A stretch of 64,000 nt of DNA from CAVXTF01 sp963701375 (GCA_963701375.1 CAVOZT010000001.1:682001-746000); one strand, 5' to 3'. Shown: positions 54,626-63,770, counted from the first letter of the stretch. The notes: generated from the letters alone by a model not told the origin. A program made the numbers and translations.

Positions 54626-55639
54626 ATGATGCGTCCGGCGCCGGTTTCCGGCAAGGCCCACCGCCGATCTGGCCAGACGCCCGTCCGCGGGAGCCCCAAG
54701 GCGCACGGAACTGCCTCTCGCAGCAGCGGTCCCGATCTGGCACACGAACGCCGGTTGTGGCGCGCCGGGCACGAAGTCGTGGCGGGCATGGACGAAGTCG
54801 GAAGAGGAGCGTGGGCGGGTCCGCTCACCGTCGGCGTGGCGGTGATGACCCGGGGGATCAGGCGCGTGCCGCGGGGTCTCAGGGATTCGAAGCAACTGGC
54901 GGAGCCCGTGCGCGAGGAGCTGTTCTCGCCCGTCGGCAAGTGGTGCGCGGCCTGGGCGGTGGGTCATTCCACTCCCCAGGAGTGTGACGCCCTCGGCATG
55001 ACGCGAGCACTTCGCCTCGCCGCACGGCGTGCGTTTGCGGCACTGCCGCCGGGCGCCCATCCGAACGCGGTGGTCCTGGACGGCTCGTTCGACTTCTTGT
55101 CGCAGCGTGCGGTAGCGCCCGAGCCGACGGAACCGCCCGAGTTCCACCAAGACGAGATGATCACCGACGATCCCCGCATCACCGCGCCTTCACATCCACT
55201 GTGCGACGAATTCGACGAATACGGGTGCAAGTACGGAGATCTCCTGGGCGTGACCATGCCCGACGGGAGCAGCCCCTTGGTAAAGACCGTCGTAAAGGGA
55301 GACGATGCCTGTGCGTCGGTCGCTGCGGCGTCTGTACTCGCAAAGGTGACGCGCGACCGCATGATGCGCGCCGACGCCGCCTGCTACCCGCCCTTCGACT
55401 TCGAGCACAACAAGGGCTACCCGACGCCCACGCACAAGGTCGCGCTACGCGGTTACGGGCTCACTGCGATCCACCGGAGATCGTGGGCGTTCGTCGACTG
55501 GCTTCCTCTCGGGAGCAACTGGCGGCTCAAACGAACCGATTGGCCGCCGGGCTATCCGGAAGGACCGGAAGGATCAGACGATCCTGAGCAATGCGACGAC
55601 GCGGTGCAGGCGGACGACGTCGAGAGCGGGATGTTCTAG
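54626..55639 (+). CDS. rnhB: Ribonuclease HII with an internal insertion
   Basis: A 337-residue RNase HII. Catalytic residues are in GMDEVGRGAWAGPL (Asp, Glu) and in VVLDGSFDFLS; the DSKQL substrate lysine and the VKGDDACASVAAASVLAKVTRDR segment are present, and HNKGYPTPTHKVALRGYGLTAIHRRSW closes the fold. It removes RNA from RNA-DNA hybrids. It is long because of a basic N-terminal extension of about 45 residues and an acidic insertion of about 50 residues between the LDGS strand and the VKGD helix. The ATG choice (54626 or 54629) is uncertain. Confidence 0.87.
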   Translation: MMRPAPVSGKAHRRSGQTPVRGSPKAHGTASRSSGPDLAHERRLWRAGHEVVAGMDEVGRGAWAGPLTVGVAVMTRGIRRVPRGLRDSKQLAEPVREELFSPVGKWCAAWAVGHSTPQECDALGMTRALRLAARRAFAALPPGAHPNAVVLDGSFDFLSQRAVAPEPTEPPEFHQDEMITDDPRITAPSHPLCDEFDEYGCKYGDLLGVTMPDGSSPLVKTVVKGDDACASVAAASVLAKVTRDRMMRADAACYPPFDFEHNKGYPTPTHKVALRGYGLTAIHRRSWAFVDWLPLGSNWRLKRTDWPPGYPEGPEGSDDPEQCDDAVQADDVESGMF

Positions 55640-56859
55640 CGCGACGGGCTCGGGTCCTTGGGCATGCCGAGGACCCGCTCGGAGACGATGTTCCGAAGGA
55701 CTTCGTCCGTGCCGCCGGCGACGCGCATCCCCGGTACACCGAGCACGTATCTGGACCATGCGTAGGTGCCCCATTCGCCATTGTCCGCGATCAGCTTGGG
55801 TCCGAGCACCGAAGAGACCAGGGCGCTCGTCCGGCGCATGTTGGCGGTGAGCGACAGCTTCGCGATCGACATCTCGGGCCCCGGGAGCCCACCAGCTGCG
55901 ATCTTCGCCATCGCCCTCAAGTTCGTGTAGTTGGCGACGCGTCCTGAAATGTAGATGTCGGCGAGCTGCTGGCGTACGAGCGGGTCGGTGTTGCGGCCCT
56001 CGTGGCGGGCTAGCTCGATCAGTCGCTCCGTACCGGTCTGACCGCCGCCGGAGACCTGCCCGCCGCCGATCGCCGCGCGCTCGTTCATCAGCGTCGTGAG
56101 CGCGACGGTCCACCCGCCGTTCACGTCGCCGAGCCGGTGGGAATCAGGGATCCTCACCTCGGTGAAGAAAACCTCGTTGAACGAGGCTCCTCCTGTCATC
56201 TGGCGCAACGGTCGAGCCTCTACTCCCGGTGCGTGCATGTCCACGACGAAAGCGGTGAGTCCCTTGTGCTTGGGCAGGTCAGGGTCGGTCCTGCACAAGA
56301 TCTCGCCGATGTCCGCCAAATGCGCGCCCGAGGTCCAGACCTTCTGGCCGGTGACGACCCATTCGTCGCCGTCCCGCGTCGCTCGCGCCTGCACCGATGC
56401 GAGATCGCTGCCGGCACCGGGCTCGCTGAAGAGCTGGCACCCGACGATGTCCCCCCGGTACATCTGCGGGAGGTATTTCTTGCGGACCTGCTCGGTGGCG
56501 TGAGCGAGGATCGTGGGAGCGACCATCCCGAGTCCGATCCCGTAGAGCGCCATGAGCGGAGTGTCGAACCTTGCCTCGAGCCCGTCGTAGATCCGTTGGT
56601 GGCTGCGAGTCAGGCCCCTGCCACCGAGCTCGACAGGACCCGTGATCCAACCGAAACCGGCGTCGTACCTGGTCCGGGCCCAGACCCTGGCTGCATCGAG
56701 CTCGGCGATCTCCTGGCTGGCGTCCTTCTCGGGCAGGACTGATACCTCGTCGGATCCCTCGCCCCAGCCGGAGCTCATCTCGACGCGGGGCTTCGCGTTC
56801 GCCTCGAGGAAGCGAGCTGCCTCGTCTTTGAAATCCCGTTCGGAGATCACGTCCGCCAT
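55636..56859 (-). CDS. Acyl-CoA dehydrogenase (FadE-type)
   Basis: A 407-residue acyl-CoA dehydrogenase. Motifs are CQLFSEPGAGSDLASVQARA, WVVTGQKVWTSGAHLADIGE, the central LTTLMNERAAIGGG helix and the C-terminal RVAGGTDEVLRNIVSERVLG, where the base is expected in the actinobacterial FadE subgroup. GGGAGA lies upstream of the ATG. It converges on RNase HII with a four-base overlap. The substrate (fatty, branched or steroid-derived CoA) cannot be set. Confidence 0.87.
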   Translation of the reverse strand: MADVISERDFKDEAARFLEANAKPRVEMSSGWGEGSDEVSVLPEKDASQEIAELDAARVWARTRYDAGFGWITGPVELGGRGLTRSHQRIYDGLEARFDTPLMALYGIGLGMVAPTILAHATEQVRKKYLPQMYRGDIVGCQLFSEPGAGSDLASVQARATRDGDEWVVTGQKVWTSGAHLADIGEILCRTDPDLPKHKGLTAFVVDMHAPGVEARPLRQMTGGASFNEVFFTEVRIPDSHRLGDVNGGWTVALTTLMNERAAIGGGQVSGGGQTGTERLIELARHEGRNTDPLVRQQLADIYISGRVANYTNLRAMAKIAAGGLPGPEMSIAKLSLTANMRRTSALVSSVLGPKLIADNGEWGTYAWSRYVLGVPGMRVAGGTDEVLRNIVSERVLGMPKDPSPSR

Positions 56860-56960
56860 CAGCCGTCTCCCTGTTTTTCTTGGGCGTCCAAGCGTACAGA
56901 CCGGCTACTTCGCGTCGCCAAGTCGAGGTCGCGGGGTAGCCGTGCGGTAGAAAGGAAGCG

Positions 56961-57977
56961 ATGGCCTATGTGTTAGCTGTGGGAGCGGCACTGGCTAACG
57001 CCGTGACGACGATCCTGCAACGAATCGGCGTCGAAACGGCGCCCCGGGAAGCCGAGATGCGGCTGAGCCTGATCACGCACGCGATCCACAAGCGCATCTG
57101 GCTGGTCGGCATGGCCCTAATGGTGGCTTCCTTCGGAATGCAGGCCACCGCTTTGTCGCGCGGACGGTTGTCGGTCGTCCAGCCAGTCTTGACTTTGGAG
57201 CTGCCGATCCTCGTACTGATACTCGTCTTCTGGTTCGGCCAGAAGATCGGGTGGCACGAGGTCGTCGGTTCCATTGCTGCGGCAGGCGGCCTGACGGTTT
57301 TCCTCATCTGTGCCAACCCGACGGGCGGCAACCAAGTTCCGAGCGTCAGGACCTGGGGGATCGCTGCGACCGCGGGAATCGCGGCGATCGCAGTCAGTAT
57401 CGGCCTGGCGCGCCAAGGGCGTCCCGGCTGGCGCGCCGCGTGGTACGGCACTGCGGCAGCGATCTCTTACGCGTTCACCGCAGCGTTCGCCAAGGAGGTG
57501 ACAGAGCAGATCGGCGTCAAGTGGTACTCGCCGTTCTTGAGCTGGCAGATCTGGGGCATGGCGCTCGCGGGACTTCTCGGGGTGTTCCTCACACAGAACG
57601 CATTTCACGCCGGGCCTGTCACCGCGTCCCAGTCGACCCTCGTGATCGTGGACCCACTCGTGTCGCTTTTGATCGGGATCGGCCTGTTCGACGACGACCT
57701 CCAGACCGCCGGAGCACGCGGCCCGCTAGAGAGTCTCGCCCTGATCGTGCTTTTCGGCGGCGTCTATTTCCTCGCGAGATCACCGCTCGTCGCGACCGTC
57801 AGGTCCGAAGACGAGAATTCGAACCCCCTCTTAGGGTCGCATCATCGCTCGACTGCGGGTCTGCTCGGAGCGGCCGATGCGGCTGCGCTCGCGGAGGAGC
57901 ATTCAGGAAGAAACCGCCGCAACGGGGCTGAACAGCCATCCAAGTCGGGCGACCCGCTCAACGAGACAACCTCGTGA
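56961..57977 (+). CDS. DMT-superfamily (EamA-like) membrane transporter
   Basis: A 338-residue protein with about nine or ten transmembrane helices in two related halves (VGMALMVASFGMQATALSRG with LSVVQPVLTLELPILVLILVF; GLLGVFLTQNAFHAGPVTAS with QSTLVIVDPLVSLLIG). This is the usual DMT/DUF-type transporter plan of actinobacteria. A hydrophilic tail of about 60 residues follows. AGGAAG lies before the ATG. Its end overlaps the dehydrogenase start as GTGA, so both are probably one operon. The transported compound is unknown. Confidence 0.75.
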   Translation: MAYVLAVGAALANAVTTILQRIGVETAPREAEMRLSLITHAIHKRIWLVGMALMVASFGMQATALSRGRLSVVQPVLTLELPILVLILVFWFGQKIGWHEVVGSIAAAGGLTVFLICANPTGGNQVPSVRTWGIAATAGIAAIAVSIGLARQGRPGWRAAWYGTAAAISYAFTAAFAKEVTEQIGVKWYSPFLSWQIWGMALAGLLGVFLTQNAFHAGPVTASQSTLVIVDPLVSLLIGIGLFDDDLQTAGARGPLESLALIVLFGGVYFLARSPLVATVRSEDENSNPLLGSHHRSTAGLLGAADAAALAEEHSGRNRRNGAEQPSKSGDPLNETTS

Positions 57978-59227
57978 GCGCGCACTACGACGCGTGGCGA
58001 GCGATCCTCGACCGCATGAGAGACGCCGCTTCGCTCACGTCGGTCGACCCGGCGGCGGTGGCTCTCATGTGTCACCCCGAGCGGATCCTTCAGGTAGCTG
58101 TGCCCGTGCGCATGGACGACGGGCGGGTGGAGGTCTTCACCGGATGGCGGGCGCACCATTCGACCATCCGCGGCCCCGCAAAGGGCGGGATCCGTTTCCA
58201 CCCGGGCGTCACCGCCGACGAGGTGATCGCCCTCGCTGCGGAGATGACCCTCAAGTCCGCGGTCGTCGGCCTGCCGTTCGGCGGCGGCAAGGGCGGAGTG
58301 GCGTGCGATCCCCGAAAACTCTCTGCAGGCGAGCTCGAGAGATTGACCAGGCGCTACACCTTCGGGATCTCTTCTTTGCTCGGCCCCGACCTGGACGTCC
58401 CGGCGCCAGACGTGAACACGGACGAGCGTGTGATGGCGTGGCTCCTCGACACCGTCGACATCCTCCACGGACGCCAGGCGATGCCGGCAACCGTCACCGG
58501 CAAGCCGCTGTCTGTCGGCGGGATGAGGCTTCACACAGGGGCTACGGCAAGCGGGGTGGTGCGTTGCGTGCGCATGGTGTTCGCCGAGCTCGGTATGCCT
58601 CTCGCGGGAGCACGCGTCGTGGTGCAGGGCTTCGGCAAGGTGGGCGCCCCGCTCGCCTATCTGCTCTCGTCGCTCGGGATGCGAGTGGTAGCTGTCGCAG
58701 ACGTGGACGGGGCGGTCGCCAATCCCGGCGGTCTCGAAATCGGTGAGCTCTCCGACCACGTCTCGCACACGGGCTCGGTAGCTAACTTCCCGGGAGGGCA
58801 GGCCCTCGATCCCGCGGAGCTTTGGTCGGTGGAATGCGAGCTCGCGATTCCGGCCGCCCTAGAGGGAGCGATCGACGCCGAGAACGCGGAGTCCCTTGCG
58901 GCTTCTGTAGTGGTGGAGGCTGCAAACGGGCCCACTACTCCCGAAGCAGACGAGATTCTCGGGAAGAGAGGCGTCACGATCGTCCCGGACATCCTGGCGA
59001 ACGCGGGCGGGGTGACTGCCTCTTACTTCGAGTGGGCGCAGAGCCGAAGCGGGTTTCCATGGGAGGAGGAAGTCATAGCCACGCGGCTCGCGTCCTTCAT
59101 GGACAACGCCTTCGTCGCTGTTTGGAGGAAATCGGTCGAGCTGGGCGTCTCGATGCGAAGGGCGGCGGGAGCTCTGGCGGTCGAGCGTGTCGCAGAGGCG
59201 TTCGCAGCACGCGGCCTGTTTCCCTGA
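57974..59227 (+). CDS. Glu/Leu/Phe/Val dehydrogenase family enzyme
   Basis: A 417-residue amino acid dehydrogenase. The substrate-binding lysines lie in GPAKGGIRFHPGV and LKSAVVGLPFGGGKGGV; PAPDVNTDERVMAWLLD gives the catalytic aspartate. The NAD(P) fold begins VVVQGFGKVGAPLAYLLSSL. It catalyses reversible oxidative deamination, most likely of glutamate. The GTG start overlaps the transporter stop by four bases. Confidence 0.87.
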   Translation: MSAHYDAWRAILDRMRDAASLTSVDPAAVALMCHPERILQVAVPVRMDDGRVEVFTGWRAHHSTIRGPAKGGIRFHPGVTADEVIALAAEMTLKSAVVGLPFGGGKGGVACDPRKLSAGELERLTRRYTFGISSLLGPDLDVPAPDVNTDERVMAWLLDTVDILHGRQAMPATVTGKPLSVGGMRLHTGATASGVVRCVRMVFAELGMPLAGARVVVQGFGKVGAPLAYLLSSLGMRVVAVADVDGAVANPGGLEIGELSDHVSHTGSVANFPGGQALDPAELWSVECELAIPAALEGAIDAENAESLAASVVVEAANGPTTPEADEILGKRGVTIVPDILANAGGVTASYFEWAQSRSGFPWEEEVIATRLASFMDNAFVAVWRKSVELGVSMRRAAGALAVERVAEAFAARGLFP

Positions 59228-59255
59228 GGCCGGCGCCGATCCAGAGCCGGTCGAG

Positions 59256-59309
59256 TCTGTGCAGCCGATCGATTCAGTGCGGCCGATCGAGTTAGTGCAG
59301 CGAACCGAC
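59256..59309. repeat. Three degenerate 18-bp tandem repeats at the 3' ends of two convergent genes
   Basis: TCTGTGCAGCCGATCGAT, TCAGTGCGGCCGATCGAG and TTAGTGCAGCGAACCGAC lie end to end. The third unit is the C-terminal coding end of the permease (stop at 59294-59292). Confidence 0.5.
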
Positions 59310-60449
59310 CGCAAGGACGCCGACGGCTCCGGCCATCGCAAGCGGCGCCGCGACGATGCCGAGCGCGGCAGTGTGGCGGATCGACGGGTCGGCACCAGCC
59401 TGACGAGCGGCGCGGAGCCAAAGGAACGCCGACAGCGATCCCGTAACGAACAGGTTAGGCCCTATATCTAGGCCCACTAGAAGCGAGTAGGGATGGGGCG
59501 GAACCCTCGCAGCGAGCAGCGAAGCCGCCGGCAGGTTGTTGAATGTGACGCTCGCCAACGCGGCTATTCCGGCCGTTGCGAATGCCCCGAGATGTGACAG
59601 AAGCTTCGCCGGCAGGTCCCACGCGCGGCCGAGAGTGCCGAGGGCAACTGCGATCCCGAGCAATCCGGCGAGCGTCGGCACGTCCAGCGTTTCGGTCATA
59701 GTGGCGAGATCGACGCGGCGTCTCGAGATCGCGACCGTTGATGCCACGACTCCTATGACGAGCACCGGCAGAGCGGCATTTCTCAGCACCACGACCGCTG
59801 CCGTCGCTGCGATCACGACGACCGCGCCGAACGTTGTCTCAGCAGAATCACGTTGCGCACGCGGCGCGGCTGCGTTCACTCCTGCTGGAGTCGTTACGCG
59901 ACGCAGGTCCTTTCTGTGTGCAACCCCGATCACGAGAGCGGTGACGACGAGCGCGATCGCCCACGCTGGTGCCATGTGCGAGGCGAACACGACGCCAGAC
60001 AGGTGTAGATGCCCCGCGACGATGATGTTGGTGAGGTTCGAGCCGGGCAACAGCAGCGAACCGGCATTCGTCAGAAGCAGGCCGCCGTAGAGAACCGGAG
60101 CTTCCCCACGGCCGCGCGTGCGCGCCATGTGTACGAGGACAGGGGTTAGGAAACAAGCGGCGGTGTCGAGGTTCATCAGGGCCGAGACCAGCCCGATCAA
60201 CGCGGCCGCCATCGCGAAACGAGAAACTTCGCCTACCGGCATGGCAGCCAGGCGCCTGCCGGCAGCCTCGAACAGGCCCGCCGCGGACGCCACCACTCCG
60301 ACGAGTATCAGGCCGGCCACCAAGGCGAACGCCGGCCAATCCTGTGCTGCAGCCGACTCGGCACCTACCGGGTCGAGGACCGCGGCGATGATGCAACAGA
60401 GTGCTCCGACCGCCAGGATGAGATGACCCAGGCGTAGTGCCGGCGTCAC
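59292..60449 (-). CDS. ArsB/SLC13-type (ion transporter superfamily) membrane permease
   Basis: A 385-residue polytopic protein with about eleven helices. Re-entrant-loop motifs are ALMNLDTAACFLTPVLVHMA, LLLPGSNLTNIIVAGHL and the C-terminal SVTFNNLPAASLLAARV; the NLDTA/NNLPA pair is typical of the ArsB/NhaD/CitM group. It may export arsenite or move organic anions or sodium. The GTG at 60449 overlaps the metallo-hydrolase stop (GTGA). A longer frame upstream is antisense-like and is rejected. Confidence 0.78.
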   Translation of the reverse strand: MTPALRLGHLILAVGALCCIIAAVLDPVGAESAAAQDWPAFALVAGLILVGVVASAAGLFEAAGRRLAAMPVGEVSRFAMAAALIGLVSALMNLDTAACFLTPVLVHMARTRGRGEAPVLYGGLLLTNAGSLLLPGSNLTNIIVAGHLHLSGVVFASHMAPAWAIALVVTALVIGVAHRKDLRRVTTPAGVNAAAPRAQRDSAETTFGAVVVIAATAAVVVLRNAALPVLVIGVVASTVAISRRRVDLATMTETLDVPTLAGLLGIAVALGTLGRAWDLPAKLLSHLGAFATAGIAALASVTFNNLPAASLLAARVPPHPYSLLVGLDIGPNLFVTGSLSAFLWLRAARQAGADPSIRHTAALGIVAAPLAMAGAVGVLAVGSLH

Positions 60450-61060
60450 CAGCCCCTGTCGACCCACTCCTGCAGATGAGGGCTCTCGGCTCCGATTGTC
60501 GTGCGAACGCCGTGTCCGGGTAAGACGATCGTGGATGCGTCGAACTTCTTGAATATCCGCTCGTCGATCGACTTGATGATCGTCTGGAAGTCGCCGAGCT
60601 CGAAATTCGTAGCGCCGGGCCCACCAGGGAACAGCGTGTCCCCGCTCAGCAGCAGAGGGGTTCCTTCTACGGCGAAGCAGATCGAGCCCGGGGTGTGCCC
60701 GGGCGTCGCCACCGTCCGCAGGCGCAGGTCGCCCACCTCGATCACGACGTCGTCCTCGATCACCATGTCGTAAGCCGGAAGCATCGATGCGTCGGCCGCC
60801 GTCACGCCCACCGAGTAACCGGCGTCGCGGACAGCCGGGACCGCCTGAATGTGATCCCAGTGCCCGTGGGTCTCGAGCACCTGCCGCACGCCCAGATTTC
60901 GGCAGAGCTCCAGAAGCTGCTCGTGCTCGTTGGCTGCGTCGATCAGGACAGCGTCCCCGGTCTGCCTGCATCTGACCACGTAGACGTTGTTGTCCATCGG
61001 GCCGACCACGACCTTGTGGACTTCTACCAGGGAATCCTCGTACTCGACGGTGGGCGGCAT
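60446..61060 (-). CDS. Metallo-beta-lactamase-fold hydrolase (glyoxalase II-like)
   Basis: A 204-residue enzyme with the metal motif THGHWDH, then TPGHTPGSICF, LLSGDTLFPG and VLPGHG. It resembles glyoxalase II-type thioester hydrolases; the second metal position Trp-Asp-His is normal for the fold. It is coupled by overlap to the permease gene downstream. The natural substrate is unknown. Confidence 0.85.
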   Translation of the reverse strand: MPPTVEYEDSLVEVHKVVVGPMDNNVYVVRCRQTGDAVLIDAANEHEQLLELCRNLGVRQVLETHGHWDHIQAVPAVRDAGYSVGVTAADASMLPAYDMVIEDDVVIEVGDLRLRTVATPGHTPGSICFAVEGTPLLLSGDTLFPGGPGATNFELGDFQTIIKSIDERIFKKFDASTIVLPGHGVRTTIGAESPHLQEWVDRGW

Positions 61061-61200
61061 CGAAGCCTCCTAGTTGATCGCACGCTGCTCGTCCGGCTCT
61101 TCCGGGCGGTGATCCGAACGTGAGCGAGGTTAACGGGGATGGTCTGGCTGTGCGCGGGTCTGGTAGACAAAGCCGTCTCGGCAACCGAGGAGGGAATCAC

Positions 61201-62313
61201 ATGAATTTCGCGTTCAGCGAGGAGCAAGAGGAGCTCCGCAGCGCCGTGCGCCGATTCCTCCAAGAGAAGTCGCCGAGCACCGAGGTCCGCCGCCTGATGG
61301 AGACCACCGACGGGTTCGACCCTGCGGTCTGGGACCAGATGGCCAACCAGTTGGGTCTTCAGGCACTCGCCATCCCCGAGGCTTACGGCGGAGCTGGGTT
61401 CACGCGCGTGGAGCTCACCGTCGTGTTCGAGGAGATGGGTGCGGCGCTTTTGTGCGCGCCTTACTTCTCTACGGTCGGTCTCGCGGCGAACGCCTTGTTG
61501 TCCTCGGAAGACGAAGCCGCGAAGACCGAGCTGCTGCCTGGGATTGCAGACGGCACGACCAAAGCCACGTTCGCACTCACCGAGGACAGCGGTCGGTGGG
61601 ACGCCGAATCGGTGACGCTTGCCGCGAGCGGCGGGCCGCAATGGACCCTCGACGGCCACAAGATGTACGTCATAGACGGTCACACCGCGGACCTCCTCGT
61701 CGTGGTTGCCAGAACCGACGCGGGGGTGAGCCTGTTCGCGGTGGAGGGCGGGGCTCCGGGTCTCGTGCGCACGCCACTCGCCACAATGGACCAGACGCGC
61801 AAACAGGCGCGCCTCGAGTTTTCCTCCACGCCTGCAAGGCTCATCGGTGCCGAAGGAGCCGCAGCCCCCGTGGTCGCACGCACCCTCGACCTTGCCGCGG
61901 TGGCGCTCGCGGCCGAGCAGGTAGGGGGCGCTCAGCGCTGTCTCGACATGTCGGTCGACTATGCCAAGACGAGGATCCAGTTCGGCAGGCCGATCGGCTC
62001 GTTCCAGGCGATCAAGCACAAGTGCGCGGACATGCTTCTCGAGGTCGAGTCCGCGAAGTCGGCCGCTTACTACGCCGGTTGGGCCGCTGCAGAGGACTCC
62101 GACGAGCTGCCGGTGGTGGCGAGCCTCGCCAAGTCCTATTGCTCAGAGGCGTATTTCCACGCGGCGTCCGAGAACATCCAGATCCATGGAGGGATCGGGT
62201 TCACCTGGGAACACGACGCACACCTGTACTTCAAGCGCGCGAAATCCTCTGAGCTTCTCCTTGGAGATCCGAGCTACCACCGGGAGCTGCTGGCACAGCG
62301 AATCGGGATCTGA
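61201..62313 (+). CDS. Acyl-CoA dehydrogenase (short, FadE-type)
   Basis: A 370-residue flavoprotein that begins MNFAFSEEQEELRSAVRRFL, as usual in this family. The FAD/substrate region is weakly conserved (TFALTEDSGRWDAESVTL); TRIQFGRPIGSFQAIKHKCADM and IQIHGGIGFTWEHDAHLYFKRAKS are canonical. The usual C-terminal Glu base is not evident, as in the FadE heterotetramer subunits of actinobacteria, so it may need a partner subunit. GGAGG lies seven bases before the ATG. Confidence 0.85.
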   Translation: MNFAFSEEQEELRSAVRRFLQEKSPSTEVRRLMETTDGFDPAVWDQMANQLGLQALAIPEAYGGAGFTRVELTVVFEEMGAALLCAPYFSTVGLAANALLSSEDEAAKTELLPGIADGTTKATFALTEDSGRWDAESVTLAASGGPQWTLDGHKMYVIDGHTADLLVVVARTDAGVSLFAVEGGAPGLVRTPLATMDQTRKQARLEFSSTPARLIGAEGAAAPVVARTLDLAAVALAAEQVGGAQRCLDMSVDYAKTRIQFGRPIGSFQAIKHKCADMLLEVESAKSAAYYAGWAAAEDSDELPVVASLAKSYCSEAYFHAASENIQIHGGIGFTWEHDAHLYFKRAKSSELLLGDPSYHRELLAQRIGI

Positions 62314-62319
62314 GCCGAC

Positions 62320-62345
62320 TGCCTCGGACCGAAACCACCGAGGCA
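62320..62345. terminator. Possible weak hairpin between the acyl-CoA dehydrogenase and the hydrolase
   Basis: TGCCTCGG (62320-62327) pairs perfectly with CCGAGGCA (62338-62345) around a 10-base loop. No T-run follows, so it could be an mRNA-processing hairpin rather than a terminator. Confidence 0.35.
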
Positions 62346-62359
62346 TCTGAAACGACACG

Positions 62360-62378
62360 CCGGTGAACAGTTCACCGG
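62360..62378. promoter_or_regulatory. Perfect 19-bp palindrome across the hydrolase start codon
   Basis: CCGGTGAACAGTTCACCGG has 9-base arms around one central base and contains the GTG at 62363. It may be an operator or an mRNA hairpin that hides the start. Confidence 0.45.
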
Positions 62379-63128
62379 TGTGGGAGCAGTGGTCGGGGCC
62401 CGCTGGTCGCCTGGCTGTCCACGAACCGAGCGCCCCCCGGCCGCCCGGCTCGAGCGGAGCCGTACTGGTCCTTTCGCACGACTTTCCGACGGACAAAGGC
62501 CCCCCCGATCTCATACCTGCGAGCCTGATCTCCCTTTCCGACCGGCTCGCCTCGGGGTCGGGGTGGCGGGTCATCGCTTGCTGCTTGAGAGGAGTCGGGG
62601 AGTCTGAAGGGGACTTCTCACTCGGGGGATGGCTCGAGGATCTGGAGTTCGTCGTGACGTCGGCGTCGGGGGCGTCGGCCGGCGGCGCGTGGGTGGTGGG
62701 CGCCGGCACCAGTGGGGCTCTCGCCATATCGCTCGCCGCCAAAGACGCCAAAGTGAGAGGAGTCGCCTGCCTTGCGGCGCCAGCCAACTTCTCGGACTGG
62801 GCGTCGGATCCAGCGACCGTCGCCGTTCGCGGCACGCGAGGTTGGTGTGATCTCGAGCGTCGGCGAGCCCTCGGATCTGGAACGTTGGGCCGCACCGTTC
62901 ACGCAATTTCGGCCTTCTGTGGACGCGAGTCACCTGAGCGGCCGTCCAGTTCTCGTACTGCACGGCGCGGACGACGACGTCGTACCGGTGGACGACGCCA
63001 GGATGATCGCCGAGTCCGTCGGCGAATCGGCGGAGCTTCGCATCCTCGCCGGCGCAGGTCACCGGCTCAACTCGGATCCTCGTGCGATCGCTCTGCTCCT
63101 CGGCTGGCTGGAGAGACAGAGGATCTGA
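62363..63128 (+). CDS. Alpha/beta-hydrolase, frame broken near 62830
   Basis: The first frame runs AVLVLSHDFPTDKGPPDLIP ... VIACCLRGVGESEGDFSLGG ... VVGAGTSGALAISLAAKDAK, ending near FSDWASDPATVAVR. The fold continues in another frame: VGVISSVGEPSDLERWAAPF, then RPVLVLHGADDDVVPVDDAR and GAGHRLNSDP. A one- or two-base indel near 62830 explains this (about 254 residues). The Asp of GADDDVV and the His of GAGHR complete a triad, but the nucleophile position is GAGTSGA (Ser in an unusual setting). The GTG start lies within the palindrome. Confidence 0.7.
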
Positions 63129-63132
63129 GGTC

Positions 63133-63750
63133 CTATCGCTCAAGGGCACTGTCGATCGCGTCGCGAAGGAGCCTCGCAGCGCGCCTCGGATCGTCCGCCT
63201 CGGTGAGATACCGGACGACGACGAAGTGACGCGCCCCGGCCGCGGCCAGCTCGAAGACCGTGTCCGGGGTCACACCGCCGGTCACGAACACGGGCCTGGA
63301 GGCCTCTCTGACCGCGTGCGCGATGTAGTCGATTCCCGTGGCAGGCCTTCCCGGCTTGGTCGGTGTCGTGACCACCGGACCGGCGGAGACGTAGTCGACG
63401 GGCTCGAGTCTGCTCGCCATCACCTCGTCCGGCGCATGGGTCGACAAGCCGATCACCGCGTCGTCTCCGAGTACGCGCCGAGCAAGTTCCGGGGACACGT
63501 CGTCCTGGCCTACGTGCACCCCGTCCGCACCCGCCTCTAGTGCCAGATCCGGTCGGTCGTTGATCAAGAACGGCACCCCGAATCTGTTGCACAAAAGAGC
63601 GAGGCGGCGTCCCCGCTCCACGATGCACCGTGCACTCGCTTCTTTCTCGCGGAGCTGGACCACATCCACGCCGCCCTCGATGCACGATTCGACGAAATCG
63701 AAGAGATCGTCGCGATCAGGAGTGCAGAGGTAGAGATGGCGGTCAGCCAT
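63133..63750 (-). CDS. thiE: Thiamine-phosphate synthase ThiE
   Basis: A 205-residue TIM-barrel enzyme: MADRHLYLCTPDRDDLFDFV, VDVVQLREKEAS, FLINDRPDLALEAGADGVHVG followed by QDDV, GLSTHAPDE and YVSAGPVVTTPTKPG, with VFVTGGVTPDT at the phosphate site. It joins the thiazole and pyrimidine moieties to thiamine phosphate. I start at the ATG at 63750; the frame is open further but overlaps the upstream gene. It lies 20 bases after the preceding gene and converges on the hydrolase with four bases between stops. Confidence 0.9.
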   Translation of the reverse strand: MADRHLYLCTPDRDDLFDFVESCIEGGVDVVQLREKEASARCIVERGRRLALLCNRFGVPFLINDRPDLALEAGADGVHVGQDDVSPELARRVLGDDAVIGLSTHAPDEVMASRLEPVDYVSAGPVVTTPTKPGRPATGIDYIAHAVREASRPVFVTGGVTPDTVFELAAAGARHFVVVRYLTEADDPRRAARLLRDAIDSALER

Positions 63751-63770
63751 CTCGGTACGGGTACCGCGCG

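Noticed and set aside
60450..61184. N-terminal extension of the permease frame
   Set aside because: Antisense-like, Arg/Gly-rich sequence overlapping the metallo-hydrolase gene; the GTG at 60449 with GTGA overlap is the natural start.
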